Source of the DNA: Klebsiella pneumoniae
GTDB lineage: Bacteria > Pseudomonadota > Gammaproteobacteria > Pseudomonadales > Azotimanducaceae
Direction of reading: 5' to 3'
Length of the DNA: 6,125 nucleotides
Assembly: GCA_945878745.1 (NCBI GenBank)
Contig: CAMDVY010000195.1
Location: 1 to 6,125, forward strand
Positions 1 to 6,125 of this stretch are shown piece by piece. Position 1 is the stretch's first letter. The number at the start of each line of letters is the position of its first letter. A program made the translations under genes and the position numbers. A model generated the notes under the pieces. The model did no database searches, had not been told where the DNA came from, and saw only the letters and a list, made by a program, of their open reading frames with translations.

Positions 1-172
1 CACGCGTATCCACGCCAAGCAGGTTTCGGCGAGTGGTCTGTGGCTTGCGCGAGGTGATGCTCAGCTTCATGCCCAGCAGGTGATTGAGCAACGTCGACTT
101 GCCTACGTTGGGACGTCCAACCAAAGCGACGTAACCGCACCGTGGTTCCAATGCTGGCTGGTCTTCAGACAT
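1..172 (-). CDS. era: GTPase Era, N-terminal part (gene runs off the window)
   Basis: The reverse strand from the ATG at 172 reads 57 complete codons before the window ends, so only the start of the G domain is present. The G1/P-loop GRPNVGKST is at residues 19-27, and the switch I/G2 segment SITSRKPQTTR at residues 38-48, which is the Era signature rather than that of EngA or other TrmE-Era-EngA GTPases. Era is an essential membrane-associated GTPase; its C-terminal KH domain (outside the window) binds the 3' end of 16S rRNA during 30S assembly. The start codon overlaps the rnc stop by 8 bases (165-172). No clear Shine-Dalgarno sequence precedes it, so translation is probably coupled to rnc. 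The rnc-era order is widespread in proteobacteria. The identification is firm even though the gene is partial. Confidence 0.96.
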   Translation of the reverse strand, partial: MSEDQPALEPRCGYVALVGRPNVGKSTLLNHLLGMKLSITSRKPQTTRRNLLGVDTR

Positions 173-860
173 TTTGTGTGGCACTCGACTGCATGAGCAT
201 CAACAGTCGCGCCGCCGCGTCCTGTTCTGCGGCGCGGCGCGAAGCGCCCTGCCCGGTGGTCGCAAGACCTTCCGTAGTTTCACAACGAACCTCATAAACA
301 CGTACATGTTCTGCGCCTTCCGTGCCAATCACCTCGTAACGTGGCAAACCGAGGCCACGAGCCTGCAGATTTTCCTGCAGCTTGGTCTTGGCATCTTTGA
401 GCGTTCGTGGATCGAGCCCGGCGAGTTCACTCGCAAGCAGACGCATGACAACCCCACGCACGGCCTCTGCACCACCGTCGAGAAACACCGCACCAATGAC
501 TGCTTCCAGTCCATCGGCCAACACGGAACTGCGTCGTTGCACCCCGGTACCCGACACCGCAGCGCTGAATCGTAGTGCGTCGCCCAGATCAACACTGCTC
601 GCCACTCTTGCCAGCGTGTCTCGTTTCACCAACTGGGAACGCATCAAGGTCAGCTGAGCCTCGGAAAGCCTGTCATATGTGGCATAGAGATAAGTGGTAA
701 CAACAAAGGAGAGAACACTATCACCGAGGAACTCGAGCCGTTCATTGTGCTGATTGCCGACACTGCGATGGGTAAGTGCATGCTCAAGTAACGTGAGATC
801 CACGAACTGATACTGCAGCACCTGCTGCAGGCGCTCTTTGGCCCGTTCGCTCACAGACAT
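165..860 (-). CDS. rnc: Ribonuclease III
   Basis: The 231-residue protein has the normal length for bacterial RNase III, a dimeric endonuclease that cuts double-stranded RNA in rRNA precursors and some mRNAs. The catalytic domain covers about residues 5-150. It holds the signature NERLEFLGDSV at 39-49, with the expected acidic residues E40, E43 and D47, and a second metal-binding segment ADGLEAVIGAVFLD with D116 and E119. A double-stranded-RNA-binding domain follows at about 155-224, starting at DAKTKLQENLQ and ending in the usual basic/alanine-rich helix ASRRAAEQDAAARLL. The ATG at 860 is supported by GGAG eight bases upstream, and no ATG lies further upstream in frame within the gap. The gene sits 69 bases after the DUF4845 gene and overlaps era. 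All catalytic residues are present, so the enzyme should be active. Confidence 0.98.
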   Translation of the reverse strand: MSVSERAKERLQQVLQYQFVDLTLLEHALTHRSVGNQHNERLEFLGDSVLSFVVTTYLYATYDRLSEAQLTLMRSQLVKRDTLARVASSVDLGDALRFSAAVSGTGVQRRSSVLADGLEAVIGAVFLDGGAEAVRGVVMRLLASELAGLDPRTLKDAKTKLQENLQARGLGLPRYEVIGTEGAEHVRVYEVRCETTEGLATTGQGASRRAAEQDAAARLLMLMQSSATQNV

Positions 861-868
861 GCAGACAG

Positions 869-886
869 CTCCATCGACTCCATCGA
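869..886 (-). repeat. 9-bp tandem duplication in the rnc leader
   Basis: On the coding strand TCGATGGAG occurs twice in direct succession, just upstream of rnc. Each copy ends in GGAG. The copy nearer the gene provides the apparent ribosome binding site, eight bases from the ATG; the other lies nine bases further away. This may be a simple slippage duplication with no role. Confidence 0.6.
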
Positions 887-929
887 ACGCAGATTCATGA
901 CCATCCTGGTCGCGGTCCGTGAAACAGGC

Positions 930-1316
930 TCAGAAAGTTCGCGATTCGTCGAAATCCAGCAACACATAAACGTTAGCGAAGAGATGCTCCCGGACTTCAT
1001 AGTCAATGGCCAACGAGACTGCGCCACGCTCCCGCGTGAACTTGATGATTTTTTCCGGATCTTCGTCATAGAGAGAATTGATCTTGAACCGTTTCAGGAG
1101 AAGTGCCATGACCTGCGCCCGGCTCGCTGTTTTGACCTCCTCTTCGGTGAGCGCGGCCAACAAGGTCTGCATGGTACGGAAATTCATGTAGTGCGGACCG
1201 ATCTTCAGACCGAAGCTGATACCCATCGCGACGAGGACGAGCATCAGGATCATTCCCATCGTTCCCATGCCCCTGGCCCGCTTTAAGCGGTGATCCACCT
1301 GCCGCGAAGGGGCCAT
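930..1316 (-). CDS. DUF4845-type small membrane protein of unknown function
   Basis: From the ATG at 1316 the protein is 128 residues. It has a basic N-terminal tail (RLKRARG, about 10-16), one membrane segment at about 19-38 (TMGMILMLVLVAMGISFG), then a soluble domain with KIGPHYMNF at 38-46 and a mixed hydrophilic C-terminus. This architecture, and the position between lepB and rnc, match the DUF4845 family (PA0769 in Pseudomonas). Its biochemical role is not known to me. The start is uncertain. An in-frame ATG at 1358 gives 142 residues and has AAGGAG 11 bases upstream, inside lepB, but overlaps lepB by 37 bases. I chose 1316, five bases after the lepB stop, because it leaves a short N-terminus as in the family, although only a weak GAAG precedes it. 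The protein is probably anchored in the inner membrane with the bulk in the periplasm (inferred from one N-terminal anchor with a basic tail). Confidence 0.85.
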   Translation of the reverse strand: MAPSRQVDHRLKRARGMGTMGMILMLVLVAMGISFGLKIGPHYMNFRTMQTLLAALTEEEVKTASRAQVMALLLKRFKINSLYDEDPEKIIKFTRERGAVSLAIDYEVREHLFANVYVLLDFDESRTF

Positions 1317-1321
1317 CGCAG

Positions 1322-2122
1322 TTACTTCAACCACTGATTTCGCTCGAATGTCGGCCATGATAGTCCAGGCTCCTTGTGCAACCAGATTGCTACCGCCTTG
1401 CCCACGATCTTCTGTTCTGACGCGGGCCCCCAGCGACGGCTATCATCGCTGAAGTCCCGATTGTCACCCATCATGAAATAGTGCTCTTCGGGAATCGTCC
1501 ATTCTCGGGGTGGTTCAGAATTGCCCAATCGATGGGTCTCATGGACAATCCCGGCGATGTGTTCAGTGTATTCCCTGGCTGTATAGGTGCGGTTGCTGGC
1601 CGCATGAAATCGCGTGACCTCGCCCACAAAATCGTACTCCAGGCGCTCACCATTGATGTACAGCGACTTGTTGACGTAACGGATCTTGTCGCCGGGAAGC
1701 CCGATCACCCGTTTGATGAAATAACGCGGATCATGCGGCGGGACAAACACCATGATGTCGCCACGCTGGGGATCGCCGATTTCGACGATGCGAGTGCCCA
1801 ATACGGGCAGCCGCAGTCCGTAGGCATACTTGTTGACGAGAATGAAGTCACCGATTTCCAGGGTCGGCACCATGGATTCCGAAGGAATCTGATACGGCTC
1901 GCCCAGAAAACTGCGCAGTAACAGGACAAACAGCAAAACCGGGAAGAAGGAACGGGCGTACTCAACCAGAATCGGTTCCTGATCAATGATCTCAGTGCCC
2001 TGCTCACCTTCAGCCGTCAGTCTGGCGAGCCGACGGGGTTTCAACGCAATCGCATCGAACAGCCAGATGGCCCCACATGCCAGCACCGCCCACGTCAGGA
2101 CAAACGGAAGATCGATGTCCAT
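1322..2122 (-). CDS. lepB: Signal peptidase I
   Basis: LepB is the inner-membrane serine-lysine protease that removes signal peptides from exported proteins on the periplasmic side. The 266-residue product has two membrane segments at about 6-27 and 57-73, separated by a charged cytoplasmic loop, as in Gram-negative enzymes. The catalytic serine motif PSESMVPTL gives S83, and the lysine motif YFIKRVIGLPGD gives the general base K137. The third conserved box, FMMGDNRDFSDDSRRWG, lies at 216-232. The ATG at 2122 is three bases after the lepA stop and has AAGGTGGAG nine bases upstream within the last lepA codons, so the two genes are co-transcribed and probably translationally coupled. The length is shorter than the E. 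coli enzyme (324 residues) but usual for many gammaproteobacteria. All catalytic residues are intact. Confidence 0.98.
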   Translation of the reverse strand: MDIDLPFVLTWAVLACGAIWLFDAIALKPRRLARLTAEGEQGTEIIDQEPILVEYARSFFPVLLFVLLLRSFLGEPYQIPSESMVPTLEIGDFILVNKYAYGLRLPVLGTRIVEIGDPQRGDIMVFVPPHDPRYFIKRVIGLPGDKIRYVNKSLYINGERLEYDFVGEVTRFHAASNRTYTAREYTEHIAGIVHETHRLGNSEPPREWTIPEEHYFMMGDNRDFSDDSRRWGPASEQKIVGKAVAIWLHKEPGLSWPTFERNQWLK

Positions 2123-2125
2123 GAT

Positions 2126-3919
2126 CTAACGCTCCACCTTCAACGCCGCAAGGAAGGCATCCTGGGGTATCTCCACCCGACCCACCTGTTTCATCCGCTT
2201 CTTACCTTCCTTCTGCTTGTCCAGAAGTTTACGTTTGCGCGAGATGTCACCGCCATAACACTTGGCGGTCACGTTCTTGCGCAATGCCTTCACCGTGGTG
2301 CGGGCAATGATCTGACCACTAATGGCGGCCTGAATTGCGACATCGAACATCTGCCTTGGAATGAGTTCCTTCATCTTTTCAGTCAGCGCTCGTCCGCGGC
2401 TCTGTGCATCATCCCGATGAATGATCATCGCCAGCGCATCGACCCGTTCACCATTGATGAGGATATCAAGCCGCACCAGTTTCGCAGGTTCAAATCTGGT
2501 AAACGAATAATCGAGCGATGCAAACCCTCGGCTGACCGATTTCAAGCGGTCAAAGAAGTCCATGACCACTTCGCTCATGGGAATTTCATAGTGCATTGAA
2601 ACTTGGCCAGAGCTGTACTGAAGATTCTTCTGAACGCCCCGCCGCTCGATGCACAACGTGATGACAGCACCAACGTGCTCCTGTGGAACCAGGATATTGG
2701 CCTGTGCAATCGGCTCCCTGATTTCCGCATATTGAGCGGGCAGCTTCGATGGATTGTCGACCAGCATCACCGACAGATCGGTCTTCACAACCTCGTAGAC
2801 TACGGTCGGCGCGGTGGTAATGAGGTTGAGATCGTACTCACGTTCGAGTCGCTCCTGGATGATCTCCATGTGCAACATGCCAAGAAAGCCGATGCGAAAA
2901 CCGAAACCCAGTGCCTCCGAACTCTCCGGTTCGTAGAACAGCGAGGCATCATTAAGACGCAGTTTTTCGAGCGCTTCCCGAAACGATTCGAAGTCGTCTG
3001 ACAGAACCGGAAACAAGCCGGCATACACCTGCGGTTTAGCTTTCGCGAATCCAGGCAAGGCCGGCGTATCGAGCTTGCCATGGGGAATCAGCGTGTCCCC
3101 AACCGGGGCGCCGCGGATTTCCTTGATCCCCGCAACGATGTAGCCAACTTCGCCCGCAGACAATGATTTTGCAGCCCGTCGTTTTGGGTGAAAGCGACCA
3201 ACTTCGTCAACATCATGGGATCGTCCGGTCGACTTGACGACGATGCGGTCTCCCTTGGACAAGGTGCCTTGCATGACACGAACCAACGAGACGATTCCCA
3301 GATAGTTGTCGAACCAGGAATCGATGATCAGCGCTTGCAGAGGGGCCGTGACATCACCCTCCGGCGGCGGTATTTCCTTGATCAATCGCTCCAGCAATTC
3401 ACGAACACCTTCGCCAGTCTTGGCACTGACCTTGGAGATGTCCGTCACATCCAGACCGATGATATCGACGATTTCCTGTGTAACCTTTTCGGGTTCCGCC
3501 TGCGGCAGATCGATCTTGTTCAGCACAGGTAGAACTTCGAGCCCTTGCTCAACAGCGGTATAACAGTTCGCAACTGATTGGGCTTCGACACCTTGAGCGG
3601 CGTCTACCACCAGAAGCGCGCCTTCGCATGCCGCGAGACTGCGCGAGACCTCATAACTGAAATCCACATGCCCGGGCGTGTCGATGAAGTTCAGCTGGTA
3701 GGTTTTCCCGTCCTCGGACGGGAAATCCAGCGTGACGCTCTGGGCCTTGATGGTAATGCCGCGCTCCCGCTCGAGATCCATCGAGTCGAGCACCTGCTCG
3801 CTCATTTCCCGGGCAGTAAGTCCGCCACACATCTGAATGAACCGATCTGCAAGGGTGGACTTGCCGTGGTCGATATGGGCGATGATCGAAAAATTGCGTA
3901 TGTGCTCGAGTGCGGGCAC
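2126..3919 (-). CDS. lepA: Elongation factor 4 (LepA), ribosome-associated GTPase
   Basis: LepA is a translational GTPase related to EF-G that binds ribosomes and affects initiation or back-translocation. Numbered from the GTG at 3919 (597 residues), G1 AHIDHGKST is at 14-22, the G2 region RGITI at 53-57, DTPGH at 80-84, NKID at 134-137 and SAK at 165-167. EF-G-like domains II, III and V follow. The LepA-specific C-terminal domain ends with KCYGGDISRKRKLLDKQKEG and a lysine-rich stretch. An in-frame ATG at 3961 would add 14 residues (MARSQPPFSTHGFS), giving 611. I prefer the GTG because homologues begin only a few residues before IRNFSIIAHIDHGKST, no ribosome binding site precedes the ATG, and a weak CGGA lies six bases before the GTG. 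The gene heads the lepA-lepB-DUF4845-rnc-era group. Confidence 0.97.
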   Translation of the reverse strand: MPALEHIRNFSIIAHIDHGKSTLADRFIQMCGGLTAREMSEQVLDSMDLERERGITIKAQSVTLDFPSEDGKTYQLNFIDTPGHVDFSYEVSRSLAACEGALLVVDAAQGVEAQSVANCYTAVEQGLEVLPVLNKIDLPQAEPEKVTQEIVDIIGLDVTDISKVSAKTGEGVRELLERLIKEIPPPEGDVTAPLQALIIDSWFDNYLGIVSLVRVMQGTLSKGDRIVVKSTGRSHDVDEVGRFHPKRRAAKSLSAGEVGYIVAGIKEIRGAPVGDTLIPHGKLDTPALPGFAKAKPQVYAGLFPVLSDDFESFREALEKLRLNDASLFYEPESSEALGFGFRIGFLGMLHMEIIQERLEREYDLNLITTAPTVVYEVVKTDLSVMLVDNPSKLPAQYAEIREPIAQANILVPQEHVGAVITLCIERRGVQKNLQYSSGQVSMHYEIPMSEVVMDFFDRLKSVSRGFASLDYSFTRFEPAKLVRLDILINGERVDALAMIIHRDDAQSRGRALTEKMKELIPRQMFDVAIQAAISGQIIARTTVKALRKNVTAKCYGGDISRKRKLLDKQKEGKKRMKQVGRVEIPQDAFLAALKVER

Positions 3920-4142
3920 TGAAAATCCGTGAGTTGAGAATGGGGGTTGGGATCGGGCCATCTGGCGAAACTGGCTACGATTCCGGCGCGCGAGTGTATC
4001 GGAAGCCTTCGGGCAAGGCGATCCTCAAGACTGACTCCAACACAACACCAAAATCAGGAACCAGTCCGGGGAATCACAAAAGTTCGGAGTTGCGAGATGC
4101 CGGTCGTGGCACCCCGCAAACTCAAGAACGAGGCTGCCGCCG
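3920..4142. other. mucD-lepA intergenic spacer
   Basis: This is the only long non-coding stretch in the window. Its half nearest mucD carries a strong hairpin followed by a short U run on the minus strand. The half nearest lepA should contain a promoter if the hairpin terminates efficiently. The best -10-like hexamer there is TACACT (minus strand, 3993-3998), but it lacks a convincing -35 at 16-18 bases, so no promoter is called. Short open frames crossing the spacer on either strand show no recognisable protein features. Confidence 0.7.
4078..4129 (-). terminator. Probable Rho-independent terminator of the rse/muc operon
   Basis: On the minus strand, starting 13 bases after the mucD stop, TTGCGGGGTGCC (4119-4108) pairs along its full length with GGCATCTCGCAA (4101-4090). 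This gives a 12-bp stem with two G-U pairs and a six-base loop. Past one bulged base the stem extends by GAG/CTC, and past a small internal loop by GTTC/GAAC. UUUU (4081-4078) follows immediately, then GUGAUU. The stem is strong but the U run is short, so termination may be partial, leaving some read-through into lepA. Pairing was read by eye and no folding energy was calculated. Confidence 0.6.
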
Positions 4143-5555
4143 CTAGTCGGGCACCCGAAGTGCGAGGAACACCGAACTGCCCTTCCTGGACACCAGCACG
4201 GGTACCGATTTGCCTTTGGGCAAGGCAGCAACCGCAGCCTGAAAATCATCGATTGACGCAATGACAGAGTTGTTCAGCCGAAGAATGATATCGCCTGGCT
4301 GGATCCCCGCTGTTTCCGCGGCGCCACTCACCGTGGTGACCTGCACACCATGCTCGATACCCAGTTGTTCACGAGCAGCTTCATCCACACTCTCGACCGC
4401 AAGACCGATGGCGTTCGTCGCAGTGGCGCCGCTTGCAGCGGCTACCTCGCCGCTGTCGTTGGTCAACTCACCTACCTTCAGGGTGAGCACTTTGCGCTCT
4501 CCCGCACGGACGATATCGAGCTTCGCCATGGATCCCGCGGCGACCCGACCCACGTAGTGTGGCAGTTCCGCTGAACGCTCGATGGAATGCCCGTTGAAGG
4601 CTGTGATGATGTCACCTTCGAGCACTCCACCCTTGCCCGCCGGGCCATCTTCCAGCACTTTGGCTACCAGCGCACCGTGCGGTCGATCAAGGCCAAAGGA
4701 CTCGGCCAGATCACGATTCACTTCCTGGATGACCACACCGAGCCAGCCTCGACTGACCTTTCCGTTGTCACGCAACTGCTGAACAACTTCCATGACGACA
4801 TCGATTGGAATGGCAAAAGAAACACCCATGAACCCACCCGAGTTCGAGTAGATCTGTGAGTTGATACCAACCACTTCACCGGCCAGATTAAAAAGCGGCC
4901 CACCACTGTTGCCAGGATTGATGGCCACGTCCGTCTGGATGAACGGCACGTAATTTTCGTTATTTGCAGTCGGCAGACTGCGACCTTTGGCGCTGACAAT
5001 GCCAGCCGTGACCGAATAATCGAACCCAAACGGCGAACCGATGGCGAGCACCCATTCACCTACTTTCAGCGTTTCAGACTTGCCGAGCCGAACGACCGGC
5101 AGATCCTTGCCATCAACCTTGAGCAGCGCCAGGTCAGAGCGCTGGTCACTACCAACGATGGTTGCGTCGAGTTCTCGGCGGTCACTCAATCGGACTTTGA
5201 CAGAGTCTGCCTGTTCAACGACGTGATAGTTGGTCAGGACGTAGCCGTCCTTGGAAATGATGAACCCGGAACCGAGTGATCGCGCCTCACGGTCCGGACG
5301 TGGAAACTGATCCGGCGGGAAAAACCTGCGGAAAAACTCTTCCATCTCCCGCTCTCGACCGGCGCCGCTGTTTGCGACCTGCTTGCGCTCACTGGAAATG
5401 TTGACGACGGCCGGTGAGTTTTCTTCCACCATTTTCGTGAAGTCCGGTAGACCTTCCACCGCCATCGACGGTGCAGCACCGAACAACCCTATAAAAAAAA
5501 CTGCGACCCACACTTTTCTGAACATTGTCTTTGGTTTTCCCGATTCACTCGTCAT
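4143..5555 (-). CDS. mucD: Periplasmic HtrA-family serine protease (MucD/DegP type)
   Basis: This 470-residue protein is a DegP/DegQ/MucD protease that degrades or holds misfolded periplasmic proteins and feeds back on the envelope stress response. A signal peptide (basic FRKVW, then VAVFFIGLFGAA) ends with probable cleavage after SMA at residue 32. The trypsin-like domain has the triad H111 (TNYHVV), D141 (SDLALLKV) and S217 (GNSGGP). PDZ domains lie at about 267-363 and 381-468. The segment with RRFFPPDQFPR (about 76-86) corresponds to the LA loop and is short, as in MucD/DegQ. The protein has no cysteine. The ATG at 5555 overlaps the rseC stop by 11 bases and has no obvious ribosome binding site. 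An in-frame ATG at 5525 (MFRKVW...) would start directly at a normal signal peptide. I call it mucD rather than degP from its place after rseB-rseC. Confidence 0.95.
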   Translation of the reverse strand: MTSESGKPKTMFRKVWVAVFFIGLFGAAPSMAVEGLPDFTKMVEENSPAVVNISSERKQVANSGAGREREMEEFFRRFFPPDQFPRPDREARSLGSGFIISKDGYVLTNYHVVEQADSVKVRLSDRRELDATIVGSDQRSDLALLKVDGKDLPVVRLGKSETLKVGEWVLAIGSPFGFDYSVTAGIVSAKGRSLPTANNENYVPFIQTDVAINPGNSGGPLFNLAGEVVGINSQIYSNSGGFMGVSFAIPIDVVMEVVQQLRDNGKVSRGWLGVVIQEVNRDLAESFGLDRPHGALVAKVLEDGPAGKGGVLEGDIITAFNGHSIERSAELPHYVGRVAAGSMAKLDIVRAGERKVLTLKVGELTNDSGEVAAASGATATNAIGLAVESVDEAAREQLGIEHGVQVTTVSGAAETAGIQPGDIILRLNNSVIASIDDFQAAVAALPKGKSVPVLVSRKGSSVFLALRVPD

Positions 5556-5964
5556 GTTTGAAAGGCTGCAAGGAAATTTCAGGCGCCGTATCCGGTTGCC
5601 AGACTTCGGCCAACAACCTTGCCAGCAGCATCCCGCCGACCAAGCCCGCCAGCGCCAGAACGGACGCCATGCTATCAGGGAATTGCGCGATGGTACTCAC
5701 ACCAACTGCCAACAGGAGGCCAACAACTGGCGGGCCGTAGACACGCAATGACGTTCTCGACAGCTCGCGACGACTCCAGGTGAGAACTACCGGCAAACCA
5801 CCACTCGTGCCTTGCGACCCTGGTGGCACAACAAGCTCTCGAACACGACCGCGCTGACAGGATGCATTGCATGTCGCGCACTGTGCTTGATTCAACCTGA
5901 ACAGCAGCTGACCACTATCGTCAACAATCAGTTCGCCGACCCGGGTCAGCAGCGCTTGAGTCAT
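5545..5964 (-). CDS. rseC: RseC/MucC family inner-membrane protein
   Basis: The 139-residue product fits the RseC/MucC (SoxR-reducing system RseC) family. An N-terminal domain of about 70 residues contains a cysteine cluster, C29-x2-C32-x3-C36 (CATCNASC), followed by a basic QRGR. Two hydrophobic helices follow at about 75-96 and 98-118, and a short tail ends in KHDE. E. coli RseC is an inner-membrane protein that modestly affects sigma-E activity, and related proteins are linked to the reduction of SoxR; the cysteines could bind a metal or Fe-S cluster (inference). The start codon overlaps the upstream rseB stop in an ATGA arrangement, and the end overlaps mucD, so all three genes are probably translated from one transcript. 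No good ribosome binding site precedes the ATG, consistent with coupling. Confidence 0.9.
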   Translation of the reverse strand: MTQALLTRVGELIVDDSGQLLFRLNQAQCATCNASCQRGRVRELVVPPGSQGTSGGLPVVLTWSRRELSRTSLRVYGPPVVGLLLAVGVSTIAQFPDSMASVLALAGLVGGMLLARLLAEVWQPDTAPEISLQPFKHDE

Positions 5965-6125
5965 TTCGCAGCTGAAATGCTGCCAAGCAGACGACGAGCC
6001 GCGGGAGGCGGCAGCTCGCCAGCCACGGCGGCCAGGTGACGTGAAGACCCATTCGTTTCGTCACCAACCAGGCGCTCAACCACCCACTTGTTGCCAACCT
6101 GGGACTCAGCCGGATTTGAGACCGT
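5961..6125 (-). CDS. rseB: C-terminal fragment of RseB/MucB-type sigma-E regulator (5' end outside window)
   Basis: One open minus-strand frame enters at the window edge and runs 54 codons to a TGA at 5961-5963. Its last residues, LAAVAGELPPPAARRLLGSI then SAAK, resemble the end of RseB/MucB proteins, where a strand leads into GE-hydrophobic-PP and a final amphipathic helix. RseB is a periplasmic protein that binds the anti-sigma factor RseA/MucA and shields it from DegS, and it is released by mislocalised lipopolysaccharide or lipoproteins. The stop overlaps the rseC start by four bases (ATGA). The call rests on this short tail and on the position directly before rseC and mucD. The signal peptide and lipoprotein-like domain cannot be seen here. 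Confidence 0.75.
   Translation of the reverse strand, partial: TVSNPAESQVGNKWVVERLVGDETNGSSRHLAAVAGELPPPAARRLLGSISAAK

Noticed and set aside
363..380. Paired CTGCAG sites within rnc
   Set aside because: They encode LQENLQ at the start of the RNA-binding domain and are explained by ordinary Leu-Gln codons.
1429..1461. Phe in the signal peptidase motif GDNRDFSDDS where E. coli has Asn
   Set aside because: That position is variable in the family signature; the conserved Gly, Asp, Asn and Ser positions are all present.
1481..1921. A 146-codon open frame on the plus strand inside lepB
   Set aside because: It is antisense to a clear lepB, has no recognisable motif, and is the kind of long shadow frame expected from codon bias.
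2603..3001. A 132-codon open frame on the plus strand inside lepA, and similar plus-strand frames at 3188-3532 and 3578-3922
   Set aside because: All lie opposite conserved lepA coding sequence and show no domain or plausible ribosome binding site.
3993..4021. A possible sigma-70 promoter for lepA with -10 TACACT
   Set aside because: The hexamer at the correct -35 distance (TCGCCT) matches only half the consensus, so the evidence is too weak to call.
4056..4086. A sigma-E-like -35 element (GAACTT, minus strand) upstream of lepA
   Set aside because: The only -10-like match downstream (TCCTGA) is about 20 bases away, several bases too far for sigma-E promoters, and the GAACTT is explained by the base of the hairpin and its U run.
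3910..4264. Plus-strand frames and one minus-strand frame (4025-4261) spanning the mucD-lepA spacer
   Set aside because: They overlap the ends of mucD or lepA, have unlikely composition, and cross the terminator hairpin; no family resemblance is visible.

Overview
The window is a stretch of a gammaproteobacterial chromosome with moderate GC content. Every gene I can support lies on the minus strand, so transcription runs from high to low coordinates. In that direction the order is rseB (3' end only), rseC, mucD/degP-type protease, lepA, lepB, a DUF4845-type small membrane protein, rnc and era (5' end only). This matches the order I recall in Pseudomonas (algU-mucA-mucB-mucC-mucD, then lepA-lepB-PA0769-rnc-era). 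The sequence does not allow a genus call.

Region by region: positions 6125-4143 hold the distal part of a sigma-E/AlgU envelope-stress operon. It encodes the RseB/MucB C-terminus, an RseC/MucC-type membrane protein and a periplasmic HtrA-family serine protease with two PDZ domains, joined by overlapping stops and starts. A spacer of about 220 bases (4142-3920) follows. It contains a long hairpin followed by a short U run, probably the terminator of the stress operon. Positions 3919-1 hold a compact translation, secretion and RNA-processing operon: elongation factor 4 (LepA), signal peptidase I (LepB), the DUF4845 protein, RNase III and the GTPase Era. The lepA-lepB, lepB-DUF4845 and rnc-era junctions are tightly coupled. 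Only the DUF4845-rnc junction has a gap (69 bases), and it contains a small tandem repeat and a small hairpin.

The first half monitors and repairs the cell envelope. The second half covers ribosome function (LepA), removal of signal peptides at the inner membrane (LepB), rRNA/mRNA processing (RNase III) and 30S assembly (Era). No tRNA, rRNA, mobile element, CRISPR array or phage gene is visible. I found no previously undescribed system. The most useful leads are the mucD-lepA terminator hairpin, uncertain start codons for lepA and DUF4845, small structural elements around the rnc start, and the uncharacterised DUF4845 protein.
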